A stretch of DNA of 64,000 nucleotides from CAVXTF01 sp963701375 (GCA_963701375.1 CAVOZT010000004.1:744001-808000); one strand, 5' to 3'; shown: positions 39,493 to 47,751, counted from the stretch's first letter. The notes: generated from the sequence alone by a model not told the origin. Numbers and translations are program-made.

Positions 39493-40713
39493 TGGCGTTC
39501 TCAAGCGGTGCGCGCAAAACCTCGGCGGGTCAGGAAGCCTTTGGCCGACCCGGGAGGTTGCGATGGCACGTCGTCTTACGTTCGATCAGAAGCGCCGGAT
39601 CCGCCGGCTGTGCAGGGAGGGGAGGCCTCTAAAGGAGGTGGCCGTCGAGGTCGGGTGTCATCTCTCGACCGTCATGATCCACTCCAGGCGAAAAGAGCAG
39701 GCCGACTGGACGACGTGGTCGTCAAGGGGTGGGTTGAAGCTCGCTGATCGCGAGGAGATCTCTTTGGGGATCGCTCGCGGTGAGACCTACACCGAGATAG
39801 CGAGACGCCTCGGGCGTTGCGTCTCGACCGTGACGAGGGAGGTGGCCAAAAACGGCGACCGCGACAGCTACCGGGCAACAGATGCCCAGCTCAAGGCCTA
39901 CAAGTGCGCAAGACGTCCGAAGGGTTTCAAGTTCGAAGACCCGAGGCTCCAAAAGGTCGTCACTCACTACTTGCAGCGCTGGTGGTCCCCCGAGCAGATC
40001 TCCAAGCGCTTGCCAATCGAGTTCCCTGACGATCCGATGATGTGGGTGTCGCACGAGACGATCTACAAGAGCATCTACGTCCAGGGCAGAGGCGAGCTCA
40101 AAACAGAGCTCTACCGCTGTTTACGATCCGGGCGCGCGGAGCGAAGACAAAAGAACGCCCCCAGGGCCCACTGGGGCCCGGTGCCCGACAAGGTCATGAT
40201 CTCAGAGCGCCCGCCCGAAGCCGCCGACAGAAGCGTCCCCGGACACTGGGAGGGGGACCTGATCATCGGAAAGGACCACGCATCTGCTGTCGGAACCCTG
40301 GTCGAGCGTTCGACCGGCTACCTGATGCTGCTTCACCTACCCGACGGAAAGACCGCAGACAAGGTCGACCTCTCCATGAGAAACGCCGTCTCGAAGCTCC
40401 CCGGCCAACTCATGAAGACCGTCACCTGGGATCAGGGCGCAGAGATGGCGAGACACGCAGCCTTCACCGTCGACACGGGCATCGCGGTCTACTTCTGTGA
40501 CCCTCACTCACCTTGGCAGCGCCCGAGCAACGAGAACACGAACGGCCTTCTGCGCCAGTACATGCCGAAGGGCACGGATCTCTCGAGGTTCTCAGAGTCC
40601 GATCTGGACGACATCGCCGAGAGCCTTAACGACAGACCTCGCAAACGACTCGGATTCATGAAACCATCGGAGCGATTCGCCGAGCTCCTTGCTCTGACCA
40701 CTTGAATCCGCCA
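39493..40713 (+). mobile_element. IS30-family insertion sequence
   Basis: The element consists of one transposase gene bounded by an imperfect 17-bp inverted repeat. The left end is TGGCGTTCTCAAGCGGT (39493-39509), and the complement of the right end is TGGCGGATTCAAGTGGT (40697-40713), with 13 of 17 positions equal. The transposase stop lies inside the right repeat. The exact outer ends are not certain, and no clear target duplication is visible. It lies between glpD (divergent) and the fur-like gene. Confidence 0.75.
39563..40705 (+). CDS. IS30-family transposase
   Basis: An intact 380-residue transposase. It has an N-terminal helix-turn-helix (LTFDQKRRIRRLCREGRPLKEVA), a second HTH (GETYTEIARRLGRCVSTVTREV) and a DDE domain. 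The first Asp is in GHWEGDLIIGKDHASA, the second in VTWDQGAEMARH and the Glu in RPSNENTNGLLRQY, followed by the LNDRPRKRLGF motif typical of IS30. The ribosome site is GGGAGG, 5 nt before the ATG. No frameshift is present, so the element may be active. Confidence 0.95.
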   Translation: MARRLTFDQKRRIRRLCREGRPLKEVAVEVGCHLSTVMIHSRRKEQADWTTWSSRGGLKLADREEISLGIARGETYTEIARRLGRCVSTVTREVAKNGDRDSYRATDAQLKAYKCARRPKGFKFEDPRLQKVVTHYLQRWWSPEQISKRLPIEFPDDPMMWVSHETIYKSIYVQGRGELKTELYRCLRSGRAERRQKNAPRAHWGPVPDKVMISERPPEAADRSVPGHWEGDLIIGKDHASAVGTLVERSTGYLMLLHLPDGKTADKVDLSMRNAVSKLPGQLMKTVTWDQGAEMARHAAFTVDTGIAVYFCDPHSPWQRPSNENTNGLLRQYMPKGTDLSRFSESDLDDIAESLNDRPRKRLGFMKPSERFAELLALTT

Positions 40714-40770
40714 TTCGCGGATAAGGGAACACCAGTGTATATTTAAATCAAAAGTGGTAACGGGAAGACG

Positions 40771-40820
40771 GGTCCTCGCCCCCGGTCCTCGCCCCCGGTC
40801 CTCGCCCCCGGTCCTCGCCC
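40771..40820. repeat. 13-bp tandem repeat upstream of the fur-like gene
   Basis: Three full copies of GGTCCTCGCCCCC and a partial fourth lie between the IS element and the regulator gene. The unit is not a multiple of three, which argues against translation through it and favours a start further downstream (40886). Confidence 0.9.
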
Positions 40821-40859
40821 GAACTCCTTCAGCGATTCCTACATCGATGGTCAACAAAC

Positions 40860-40873
40860 AATCGTTGGCGATT
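40860..40873. promoter_or_regulatory. Possible operator of the fur-like gene
   Basis: AATCG-TTGG-CGATT is a perfect 5-bp inverted repeat beside a -10-like TAGAAT (40873-40878), which ends 7 nt before GTG 40886. It could be an autoregulatory site on a nearly leaderless transcript. It does not match the classical 7-1-7 Fur or PerR box well. Confidence 0.35.
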
Positions 40874-40885
40874 AGAATCCGAGGG

Positions 40886-41374
40886 GTGAAGACAACCGAA
40901 GAGCTGAACACGTTGTTCCGGTCACGTGGTCGCAAGGTCACGGCTCAGAGGCAGTGCATATTCCGGGCCCTCCAGGGTGACGTCACACATCCGAGTGCCG
41001 ACGCCGTATACGCGAGGGCAAGGAGCGAGATGGAGACGATCTCGCTGAAAACCGTGTACCAGACGCTCAACGACTTGGCGGCTTTGGGCGAGGTGGCGGC
41101 TCTTGACGTGGGGACCGGCACGACGCGTTTCGATCCCAACGTGGAGGATGCGCACCACCATCTGGTGTGCAACTCCTGCGGGAAGGTTCGTGACCTTCAC
41201 GCGGACTTCTCGCATCTGACCGTTCCTCGCGGATCGAGTCTGGGATTCGAGGTTGGAGGAGCTGAGGTCGTGTTCAGGGGCCTCTGTGCCGAGTGCCGCA
41301 CAACACAAGAAACCGAAGAAACGATACGAGAAGAAACGATACGAACAGAGAGGAAACATCAGTGGCCCAATTGA
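40886..41374 (+). CDS. Fur-family regulator (PerR-like)
   Basis: GTG 40886 gives 162 residues starting VKTTEELNTLFRSRGRKVTAQR, the normal Fur N-terminus; earlier starts add a repeat-encoded leader. The winged helix is followed by the metal-binding region DAHHHLVCNSCGKV and by LCAEC near the end, making the structural zinc Cys4 site. The immediate downstream rubrerythrin gene, whose start lies inside this gene, points to peroxide sensing (PerR type) rather than iron uptake. The C-terminal tail contains a duplicated EETIR from a 15-bp tandem repeat. Confidence 0.85.
   Translation: MKTTEELNTLFRSRGRKVTAQRQCIFRALQGDVTHPSADAVYARARSEMETISLKTVYQTLNDLAALGEVAALDVGTGTTRFDPNVEDAHHHLVCNSCGKVRDLHADFSHLTVPRGSSLGFEVGGAEVVFRGLCAECRTTQETEETIREETIRTERKHQWPN
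41315..41344. repeat. 15-bp tandem repeat at the end of the fur-like gene
   Basis: Two exact copies of GAAGAAACGATACGA (41315-41329 and 41330-41344) encode EETIR twice in the C-terminal tail. They lie just ahead of the rubrerythrin ribosome site. Confidence 0.9.
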
Positions 41375-41781
41375 AGGGTTCCAAGACGGAAGAGAACCTG
41401 AAGACGGCTTTTGCCGGCGAGAGCCAGGCGAACCGCCGGTACCTGTATTTCGCCCAGAAGGCAGATGTCGAGGGTTACCCCGACGTGGCGGCTCTTTTCC
41501 GTTCGGTTGCCGAAGGCGAGACGGGCCACGCGTTCGGTCACTTCGACTTTCTGCGCGAGATCGGTGACCCCGCCACCGGCGTGCCGGTCGGCAAGACCGA
41601 GGACAACTTGAAGTCGGCCATCGAAGGTGAGACCTACGAGTACACCGAGATGTATCCCGGCTTCGCGCGGACGGCCCGCGACGAAGGCTTGAACGAAGTG
41701 GCCGAATGGCTCGAGACGCTTGCCCACGCCGAGAAGAGCCACGCCGGCAGGTTCGCGGAGGGTCTGAAATCCCTCTCTTGA
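41362..41781 (+). CDS. Rubrerythrin without rubredoxin domain
   Basis: GTG 41362 (GAGAGGAA upstream) gives 139 residues. The four-helix ferritin-like fold shows di-iron ligands in FAGESQANRRYLYFA, SVAEGETGHAFGHF, AIEGETYEYTEMY and AHAEKSHAGRF. The C-terminal rubredoxin CxxC-CxxC domain of classical rubrerythrin is absent, so it resembles sulerythrin-type short forms that depend on an external electron donor. It reduces hydrogen peroxide. Its start overlaps the PerR-like gene by 13 bp, so expression is coupled to the regulator. Confidence 0.9.
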   Translation: MAQLKGSKTEENLKTAFAGESQANRRYLYFAQKADVEGYPDVAALFRSVAEGETGHAFGHFDFLREIGDPATGVPVGKTEDNLKSAIEGETYEYTEMYPGFARTARDEGLNEVAEWLETLAHAEKSHAGRFAEGLKSLS

Positions 41782-41807
41782 GAAAGCTCAACTCTTGAGA
41801 AAGCTCA
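41775..41807. repeat. 17-bp tandem duplication at the rubrerythrin/DUF3501 junction
   Basis: CTCTTGAGAAAGCTCA occurs at 41775-41790 and again at 41792-41807. The first copy contains the rubrerythrin stop (TGA) and the second holds the TTG start of the next gene. Before the duplication the two genes probably overlapped as TTGA. Confidence 0.9.
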
Positions 41808-42388
41808 CCATCGATGACATCAGCGATCTGCGCGCCTACGAACGTGAGCGCGCGGATCTCCAGCGGAAGGTTTTCGACGCGAAGCTCCTGAGGAGGGTGG
41901 CGCTCGGGCCGATCATGAGCGTCGTGTTCGAGAGCACGCTGACGGTCCGCTACCAGATCCAGGAGATGGCCCACGTCGAGAAGCTGGCGACCGACGACCA
42001 GATCCTCGACGAGCTCAGGGTCTACAACCCCCTCATCCCGAATCCCGGGGAGTTGTCGGCCACGCTCTTTTTGGAGCTGACCGACGGTGATGCACTCCGC
42101 GAGTGGCTGCCCAAGCTCGTCGGGATAGAACGTTCCCTGCTGATCAGAGTCGGAGGCCCGGGCGGGGACGAGGTCCGGTCGATACCCGAGGAGGGACACG
42201 CCGGGCAACTGACCCGGGACGACGTGACGGCGTCTGTCCACTACATACGCTTTGCCCTCTCGCCTGCCCAGGTCGAGGCCTTCGCGGCCGGGCCGGTCGT
42301 GCTCGGGTCCGATCACCCCGCCTACAAGGTCGAGTCGGAGCTATCTGAAGAGACCTGCCAGGAGCTTCTCGGAGATCTGAGAGCGTGA
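41795..42388 (+). CDS. DUF3501 family protein
   Basis: The 197-residue product (TTG 41795) matches the DUF3501 pattern: TIDDISDLRAYERER near the start, then RRVALGPIMSVVFESTLTVRYQIQEMAHVEK and a C-terminal IRFALSPAQVEAF. Genes of this family are often found beside rubrerythrin genes, as here, and are thought to belong to the same oxidative-stress unit. The biochemical role is unknown. There are no cysteines of note and no membrane segment. Confidence 0.85.
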   Translation: MRKLTIDDISDLRAYERERADLQRKVFDAKLLRRVALGPIMSVVFESTLTVRYQIQEMAHVEKLATDDQILDELRVYNPLIPNPGELSATLFLELTDGDALREWLPKLVGIERSLLIRVGGPGGDEVRSIPEEGHAGQLTRDDVTASVHYIRFALSPAQVEAFAAGPVVLGSDHPAYKVESELSEETCQELLGDLRA

Positions 42389-42696
42389 GGCCGGTTAGTT
42401 CACCCGCGCTTAGCAGAGTGTTGGGGTGGATTTGAGAAAAACGACAAAACAATGTCGCACATGTGGCGAATGCGGTGCCTGTTGTAGGGCCTTTGCGCCG
42501 GGAGCTCCGATTATCCCAGGTCAACAAGGAATTTTGCATTTTGTGGGATTCAGAAGCCTGGACATCCGCACCCGACTTGCGTCATACTTCACCTTCCTCC
42601 GTAGTGCCTGATTTGGGGAGAAGTGTCCCTGCTCACTGGTTCCGGCGGAAAAGCAAAGTGCCAAGCATGCCGACGTGTCGGCCCGAGGAAGTGAAC
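42389..42696. other. Intergenic region before whiB, with a doubtful Cys-rich short frame
   Basis: About 308 bp without a confident gene. A 61-codon frame (42426-42611) encodes a cysteine cluster CRTCGECGACCRAF reminiscent of the start of YkgJ-type metal-binding domains, but the rest shows no family features. It could be a remnant or chance. The first half is more AT-rich than its surroundings. The stretch should also hold the whiB promoter, which I cannot place with confidence. Confidence 0.3.
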
Positions 42697-42945
42697 ATGA
42701 TGAACGCACACCTGAGTGCCGCAAGCTGGCGAAAGCGAGCCGCCTGCCGGGGAGTGGACCCCGAGGTCTTCTATCCCGTGACGGACGAGGAAGCCGGCAT
42801 CGCGAGGTCCATCTGCTCCACTTGCCCGGTACGCGAGGCGTGCCTCGAGCACGCCCTGTCGGCCCGCGAGCGCGAGGGGATCTGGGGTGGGGCTACCGAG
42901 AGAGAGCGTCGCAGGATCCTTCGCCAGCGCAGGAAGTCTGCGTAG
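42697..42945 (+). CDS. WhiB-family iron-sulfur transcriptional regulator
   Basis: The 82-residue product has the four conserved cysteines Cys17, Cys40, Cys43 and Cys49 (C-x22-C-x2-C-x5-C) that ligate a 4Fe-4S cluster. The G-I-W-G-G turn follows, and the basic tail ERERRRILRQRRKSA binds DNA. GAGGAA lies 6 nt upstream of ATG 42697. WhiB proteins sense redox or NO and bind sigma factor A. They are confined to actinobacteria and their phages, supporting the host assignment. It sits between DUF3501 and an acyl-CoA dehydrogenase. Confidence 0.93.
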   Translation: MMNAHLSAASWRKRAACRGVDPEVFYPVTDEEAGIARSICSTCPVREACLEHALSAREREGIWGGATERERRRILRQRRKSA

Positions 42946-43062
42946 CTCAGCACTGGCTCCGAAGTAGCTCCGCAGTAGCGCCGGACGAGCGCCGCCGTAA
43001 CCGGCCGGACCCGGCCCGGCCGCCCAGAAGGGTCGACAAATCTTCATTGGTAGCCTCCGTGC

Positions 43063-44238
43063 GTGGATTTCGACCTTTCAGAGGAGCTCTCTGACCTGAG
43101 GGGAACGGTTCGCCGTCTCGCGCAGGACAAGGTCGCTCCGCGTGCCCGCGACATCGACCGAAGCGGGGAGTACCCACAAGACCTGTTCGAGGTCTTCCGC
43201 GACGCGGGCCTCCTCGGGCTTTGCATCCCGACCGAGTACGGAGGCGCGGGAGCGGGCATTCTCGGCCTCACTCTCGCCATCGAGGAAGTCGCGAAGTATT
43301 CGAACACCGCCGCCTTGATGCTCCTGCTGACGCGCCTGCCGACTGGGCCTCTTTTGATCGCGGGTTCCGAGGAGCAGAAGCACCGCTACCTGAAAGGGAT
43401 CGCGGACGGGACCGAACGCGCAGCTTTCGGACTCTCAGAGCCCCAGGCCGGCAGCGACGTGATGGGCATGCGCACCCGCGCCGTTCCCGACCCCGACGTT
43501 CCGGCCGGGTGGGTGCTGAGCGGCACGAAGTGCTGGATGTCGGGCGTGCGAGAAGCGGACTGGTACACGGTGTTCGCCAAGACGGGCGATCCGACGAGCC
43601 GGGCCCACGATTCTGTGACCGGCTTCGTCGTCGAGCGCTCGTTTGCTGGGGTCAGCGTCGGTCGCACCGACCACAAGATGGGCGTGCGTGGCGTGGACAC
43701 AGGCGAGCTCATCCTGGAGGAAGTTCACGTGCCCCCCGAGAACGTCATAGGGGAGGTGGGCGGATTCCGGTTGGCGATGCTCGGGCTCAACTCGATGCGA
43801 CCTGTGGTAGCCGCCCGGGGTATCGGGCTCGCCGAGGGTTCGCTCATGTACGCGACCACCTACGTCAAGCAGCGCGAGGCGTTCGGAAAGACCATCGCGG
43901 ACTTCCAGGGCATCCAGTGGGAGATAGCGAAGTGCGCAGTCGACATCGAGGCGGCGCGCCTGCTCACCTACAGGGCGGCGTGGCTCGCCGACCAGGGCAA
44001 GTTCACGAAGGAATGGGTACCGTACCTTTCAGCAGCCAAGTACCACGCGACCGAGCTTGCAGTGCGAGCGTCGGGATTGTGCGTTCAGCTTCTCGGCGCC
44101 GCGGGGTACATGGAGGACCACCCTGCTGAACAGTGGTACCGCGACGCTAAGCAGCTGACCATCGTCGAAGGAACAAGTCAGGTTCAGCTCGGGCTAGTTG
44201 CACGCGGAGTCCTGGACGGCGACCTTTGGTGGGACTGA
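43063..44238 (+). CDS. Acyl-CoA dehydrogenase
   Basis: The 391-residue flavoprotein has the three-domain acyl-CoA dehydrogenase plan. The N-terminal helices include FDLSEELSDLRGTVRRLA. The middle strand domain has FGLSEPQAGSDVMGM and GTKCWMSGV. The C-terminal helices carry VKQREAFGKTIADFQGIQW and the signature QLTIVEGTSQVQLGLVARGVL; the Glu in IVEGTSQ is the probable catalytic base. It introduces the alpha-beta double bond in an acyl-CoA with FAD and ETF as acceptors. Chain-length or branched-chain preference is not clear. It overlaps trpD by one base. Confidence 0.93.
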   Translation: MDFDLSEELSDLRGTVRRLAQDKVAPRARDIDRSGEYPQDLFEVFRDAGLLGLCIPTEYGGAGAGILGLTLAIEEVAKYSNTAALMLLLTRLPTGPLLIAGSEEQKHRYLKGIADGTERAAFGLSEPQAGSDVMGMRTRAVPDPDVPAGWVLSGTKCWMSGVREADWYTVFAKTGDPTSRAHDSVTGFVVERSFAGVSVGRTDHKMGVRGVDTGELILEEVHVPPENVIGEVGGFRLAMLGLNSMRPVVAARGIGLAEGSLMYATTYVKQREAFGKTIADFQGIQWEIAKCAVDIEAARLLTYRAAWLADQGKFTKEWVPYLSAAKYHATELAVRASGLCVQLLGAAGYMEDHPAEQWYRDAKQLTIVEGTSQVQLGLVARGVLDGDLWWD

Positions 44239-45302
44239 TGACGGTGGAGGGCTCGAAGGAAACCTTCGACCAGATGGGCGGATGGCCGGGCGTGCTGGCA
44301 CGGCTCTTTGCGCGCCAGGACCTGACGGCCGACGAGGCTGCCGCGGCGATCGACCAGATATTCCAAGGCGAGAGCTCACCGGCCCAGATCGCCGCATTCA
44401 TCGCTGCGTTGAGAGTGAAGGGCGAGACCGTCGAGGAGATGTCCGGTCTCGTTGGCGCAATGCTTGCGCGCTCAGAGCCCCTGCACATCGAAGGCGACCT
44501 GCTCGACACCTGCGGCACCGGTGGGGACAGCAGCGGGTCCATCAACGTGTCGACGATCGCAGCGCTGGTAGCCGCCGGCGCCGGAGGCCGCGTCTGCAAG
44601 CACGGAAATCGTGCCGCGACGTCGCTTGCCGGGTCTGCCGACGTTCTCGAGGCCCTTGGCGTCGTCATCGACCTCGGACCTGATGGGGTCCGGAGATGCG
44701 TGGAAGAAGTCGGCATGGGTTTCTGCTTCGCTCCTCGGTTTCACCCGGCGATGCGGCATGCGATACCTGTACGACGTGAGCTCGGCGTGCCTACCGTGTT
44801 CAACTTTCTCGGTCCTCTCGCCAATCCCGCCCGCGTGCGTCACCAGGTGGTCGGCGTGAGCGATTCCGAGATGGCCCACAAGATGCTCGGTGTCCTCATC
44901 GCAAATGGATGCAAGCGGGCAATGGTCATCCACGGGTCCGACGGGCTCGACGAACTGTCGACCACTGGGCCGAGCAAATTTCACGAGCTGCTTCCCGACG
45001 GAACTGTGGTCGAGGGTGTCGTCGACGCCGAAGAGCTCGGGTTCGCGCGCGTGAGGATGGAGGACATCCGGGGCGGCGACGCAGCAAGGAATGCAGAAGC
45101 CGTGCGACAAGTTCTTCGGGGCGTTCCCGGGCCTCACCGCGACATCTCGGTGCTGAACTCGGCAGCGGGGCTCGTCGTCGCAGGGTTGGCGGCCGACATG
45201 GCCGCGGGTGTCGAGCTCGCCGCGGCGGTGATCGACGAAGGACGCGCCGCGAGTGTCCTGGAGGCCCTGGTAAAGGTGTCACGCGACGCCGCGCGTTCGT
45301 AG
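44238..45302 (+). CDS. trpD: Anthranilate phosphoribosyltransferase
   Basis: ATG 44238 overlaps the acyl-CoA dehydrogenase stop (TGATG) and gives 354 residues. Motifs are LLDTCGTGGDSSGSINVST (PRPP-binding), VCKHGNRAATSLAGSADVLEALG and FNFLGPLANPARV. It transfers phosphoribose from PRPP to anthranilate in tryptophan synthesis. No other trp gene is in the window, so trpD stands apart from the pathway cluster, as in many actinobacteria. It is convergent with the exonuclease gene, 3 bp away. Confidence 0.94.
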   Translation: MTVEGSKETFDQMGGWPGVLARLFARQDLTADEAAAAIDQIFQGESSPAQIAAFIAALRVKGETVEEMSGLVGAMLARSEPLHIEGDLLDTCGTGGDSSGSINVSTIAALVAAGAGGRVCKHGNRAATSLAGSADVLEALGVVIDLGPDGVRRCVEEVGMGFCFAPRFHPAMRHAIPVRRELGVPTVFNFLGPLANPARVRHQVVGVSDSEMAHKMLGVLIANGCKRAMVIHGSDGLDELSTTGPSKFHELLPDGTVVEGVVDAEELGFARVRMEDIRGGDAARNAEAVRQVLRGVPGPHRDISVLNSAAGLVVAGLAADMAAGVELAAAVIDEGRAASVLEALVKVSRDAARS

Positions 45303-45305
45303 CTG

Positions 45306-45938
45306 TCAGAACGACAGCAAGTCGCAAAGGCGGAGGACCCCGTATCCCGTGGCCCGCTCGATCATCGCATGAAGAAGGTCGGCGGTCGCCAGCACGTCCT
45401 CGAGCGCCCGGTGCGACGGCATATGGTCCAAACGCAACCTGCGTGCAAGCGTGGCGAGCTTGCAGTCGATCACGTCGTCACGGACGAGACGCCGGGCCAG
45501 GTGCAACGTGTCCACAACCGGGTTGGTTATGCCATCGAACGAATGCCCGCTCAGTGCGGCGTCGATGAAGGACAGGTCGAATCCGACGTTGTGACCGACG
45601 AGGACCCCGTCGCCGATCGTCTCCACGAGTTGGGGAAGAACGGCCGAGATGTCCGGCGCCCCCCGGACCAACTCGTCGCTGATACCAGTGAGCTCGCTCA
45701 CGAACTCGGGGATGGGCACTCCGGGGTCGACCAGCGAGTGGTACGTCGCGCACCGTTCCCCACCGGTGAAGCGAACGGCCGCCACTTCGGTGAGAGCATC
45801 TGGCCCCGGCTCGCAACCTGTCGTCTCAACGTCGATCACTACGAACGTGACGTGACAGAGAAGCTCCTCTTTGTGATGCGCCAGCTCCGCGCGGTGGCCG
45901 TGCTCCGCGTAGCTCGCACAATCCGTCCCTGTCTCCAC
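45306..45938 (-). CDS. DnaQ-like 3'-5' exonuclease
   Basis: The DEDDh exonuclease signature is complete: FVVIDVETTG (Asp-x-Glu), GHNVGFDLSFIDAAL (second Asp) and HRALEDVLATADLLH (His and third Asp). This is the fold of the polymerase III epsilon subunit, but at about 210 residues and unlinked it may be a stand-alone proofreading or RNA/DNA repair nuclease. The start is uncertain: GTG 45938 is one of several, and the frame stays open to 46013. The catalytic domain itself begins about 30 codons in, and no good ribosome site decides the matter. Confidence 0.85.
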   Translation of the reverse strand: METGTDCASYAEHGHRAELAHHKEELLCHVTFVVIDVETTGCEPGPDALTEVAAVRFTGGERCATYHSLVDPGVPIPEFVSELTGISDELVRGAPDISAVLPQLVETIGDGVLVGHNVGFDLSFIDAALSGHSFDGITNPVVDTLHLARRLVRDDVIDCKLATLARRLRLDHMPSHRALEDVLATADLLHAMIERATGYGVLRLCDLLSF

Positions 45939-46074
45939 GAGCACCACCGGAAGGATCGTAGAAGTGGGGTGCTTCACTAGGGGGGACCGATGCTGGGACC
46001 AGGGAATAGTCACTGAATGTAAAGATTTGGTAACGACGGCCTCGGAGCGTGAACCTCGGCGTTACCGTGAAGTG

Positions 46075-46293
46075 ATGTCTCCGGCCAGGTATCGGTGCGG
46101 TGCCTGTGGCAACCTCACCAGGTTCGACGTCGTGGCGGACAGGCGAACCCGAGCTTTTCACCACTACTCAGTGGGAGGGGAGCTGAGCGTGGAAGACGAA
46201 GAGGTGATCCACGAGCACATAATCGGCGTGACCTGCAGGTGGTGCGGACACGGCGATGCCGTCGAGATTCTCGACGAGGAGTCCGCCGGCTGA
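46075..46293 (+). CDS. Small zinc-ribbon protein, unknown function
   Basis: ATG 46075 gives a 72-residue protein with two CxxC knuckles (RCGACGN near residue 8 and TCRWCGHGD near residue 54). They are separated by a segment HHYSVGGELSVEDEEVIHEHI that is probably strand-helix. This is a compact zinc ribbon. It precedes another small Cys-rich protein and the PimB'-like gene on the same strand, an arrangement I know from other actinobacteria. The function is unknown. The frame continues upstream, but the extra codons have no family character. Confidence 0.7.
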   Translation: MSPARYRCGACGNLTRFDVVADRRTRAFHHYSVGGELSVEDEEVIHEHIIGVTCRWCGHGDAVEILDEESAG

Positions 46294-46360
46294 TCCCCGC
46301 CCGGGCCGTCCGGCACACCCAGGTGGCATCCTGCATTGCGACTACCAGGAGGTCACGCAA

Positions 46361-46588
46361 ATGCAGGTCGGATCGCAACCAGAGTCGAAGAGCGACGCGA
46401 TGGTGATCAACTGCGACGACTGTGTGATGCAACACACGGACGCGTGCGACGATTGCCTGGTGTCGTTCATCTTGAACCGCGAGCCGGGAGACGCAGTGGT
46501 GATCGACGCAGACGAGGCCAGGGCTCTTCGGATGCTCACGCACGTCGGTCTCGTCCCGGGACCGCGTCACGTGAGGCGTGTCGGCTGA
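46361..46588 (+). CDS. Small conserved actinobacterial CxxC protein
   Basis: ATG 46361 follows AGGAGG by 9 nt and gives 75 residues with NCDDCVMQHTDACDDCLVSFI, two CxxC pairs in the first half, then VVIDADEARALRMLTHVGLVP. The four cysteines could bind a metal or cluster. The protein resembles small conserved proteins found beside mannosyltransferase genes in actinobacteria. It overlaps the possible CTG start of the glycosyltransferase by 4 bp, which suggests translational coupling. The function is unknown. Confidence 0.75.
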   Translation: MQVGSQPESKSDAMVINCDDCVMQHTDACDDCLVSFILNREPGDAVVIDADEARALRMLTHVGLVPGPRHVRRVG

Positions 46589-47751
46589 CCGAGCGCTTCA
46601 AGCATCTCCTCGTCACGAACGACTTCCCGCCAAAGGTCGGCGGGATTCAGGTCTATCTATGGGAGCTTTGGCGTCGGCTCGATCCCGCCTCATTTGCCGT
46701 GCTCACCGCCTCTTCACACCCGGACGCCAAGGCTTTTGACGCTTCTCAGGCTCTTCGAGACATAGAGATCCACAGGGTCCGGTTTCCGGTGCTGCTGCCC
46801 ACCCCAGAGCTGGCGAAAAAGGTTCGGGATCTCGCAGCGAAGATCGGTGCGAGTCTGGTGGTTATCGATCCGGCGCTTCCGCTCGGCGTGATCGGCCCCG
46901 GCCTCGGGCTGCCTTACGCGGTCGTGCTCCACGGCGCCGAGATCGCGGCGCCCGGGCGTCTTCCGATCGCGCGCAGCGTGACACGGGGGGTGCTCGCAAG
47001 ATCCGCGCTCGCTCTTTGTGCGGGCGAGTATCCCGCTCGAGAAGTTCGGCGTCTCTGTTCGGGGGGCTCTCGGCATAGCGCCAAACCACCAGTGGCGGTG
47101 GTGCCTCCAGGGGTCGATACCACGCGCTTTCGGCCGCTCGATGCCGAGCAGAAGGCACGGGCACGGGACTTGTTAGGGCTGCCGTCTGAGGGTGCGCTCG
47201 TAGTGAGCGTGAGCCGGCTCGTGCCACGCAAGGGCATGGACGTCCTGATCCGAGCAGGCGCGGGATTGATGGCGTCGTTCCCCGATCTGACCATCGCGAT
47301 CGGCGGTGCCGGGAGAGACGGTGAGCGCCTGCAGCGACTCATCGATTCCTCCGGCGCCCCGGTGCGCCTGCTCGGCCGGGTGGACGAGCAGATTCTCCCC
47401 GAGCTGTACGGCGCCGCCGATGTGTTCGTCATGGCGTGCCGGGATCGTTGGCGCGGGTTGGAGCAGGAGGGCTTCGGCATCGTTTTCCTCGAGGCCGCAG
47501 CGTGCGGGGTTCCCCAGGTTGCGGGCCGATCTGGGGGTGCGGCCGAGGCCGTGGCAGACGGCGAGACGGGCATCATCGTGGACAGCCCCGAAGATCCTGG
47601 AGAGGTGGCGGCGGCATTGAGGAAGCTCCTGTCCGATCCCGAGCTTGCGACCTCGATGGGGCAGTCGGCGCGGCGCCGAGTGGTCGAGTCCTATGACTAC
47701 GACGGCCTCTCCCTTAGGCTGGCTGCAGCCCTCCGCCAGGTGGAAGGCTGA
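46585..47751 (+). CDS. GT4 glycosyltransferase, PimB'-like mannosyltransferase
   Basis: The protein (about 388 residues) begins LLVTNDFPPKVGGIQVYLWEL, the hallmark of the PimB'/MgtA group. VVPPGVDTTRFRPL, SVSRLVPRKGMDVLIRA and the EX7E region EGFGIVFLEAAACGVPQVAG follow. PimB' adds the second mannose to phosphatidylinositol mannosides from GDP-mannose at the inner membrane face. No ATG, GTG or TTG lies at the expected start; CTG 46585 overlaps the preceding stop as CTGA, and that coupled start is my best choice. An undetected sequence error is the alternative. Confidence 0.85.
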   Translation: MTERFKHLLVTNDFPPKVGGIQVYLWELWRRLDPASFAVLTASSHPDAKAFDASQALRDIEIHRVRFPVLLPTPELAKKVRDLAAKIGASLVVIDPALPLGVIGPGLGLPYAVVLHGAEIAAPGRLPIARSVTRGVLARSALALCAGEYPAREVRRLCSGGSRHSAKPPVAVVPPGVDTTRFRPLDAEQKARARDLLGLPSEGALVVSVSRLVPRKGMDVLIRAGAGLMASFPDLTIAIGGAGRDGERLQRLIDSSGAPVRLLGRVDEQILPELYGAADVFVMACRDRWRGLEQEGFGIVFLEAAACGVPQVAGRSGGAAEAVADGETGIIVDSPEDPGEVAAALRKLLSDPELATSMGQSARRRVVESYDYDGLSLRLAAALRQVEG

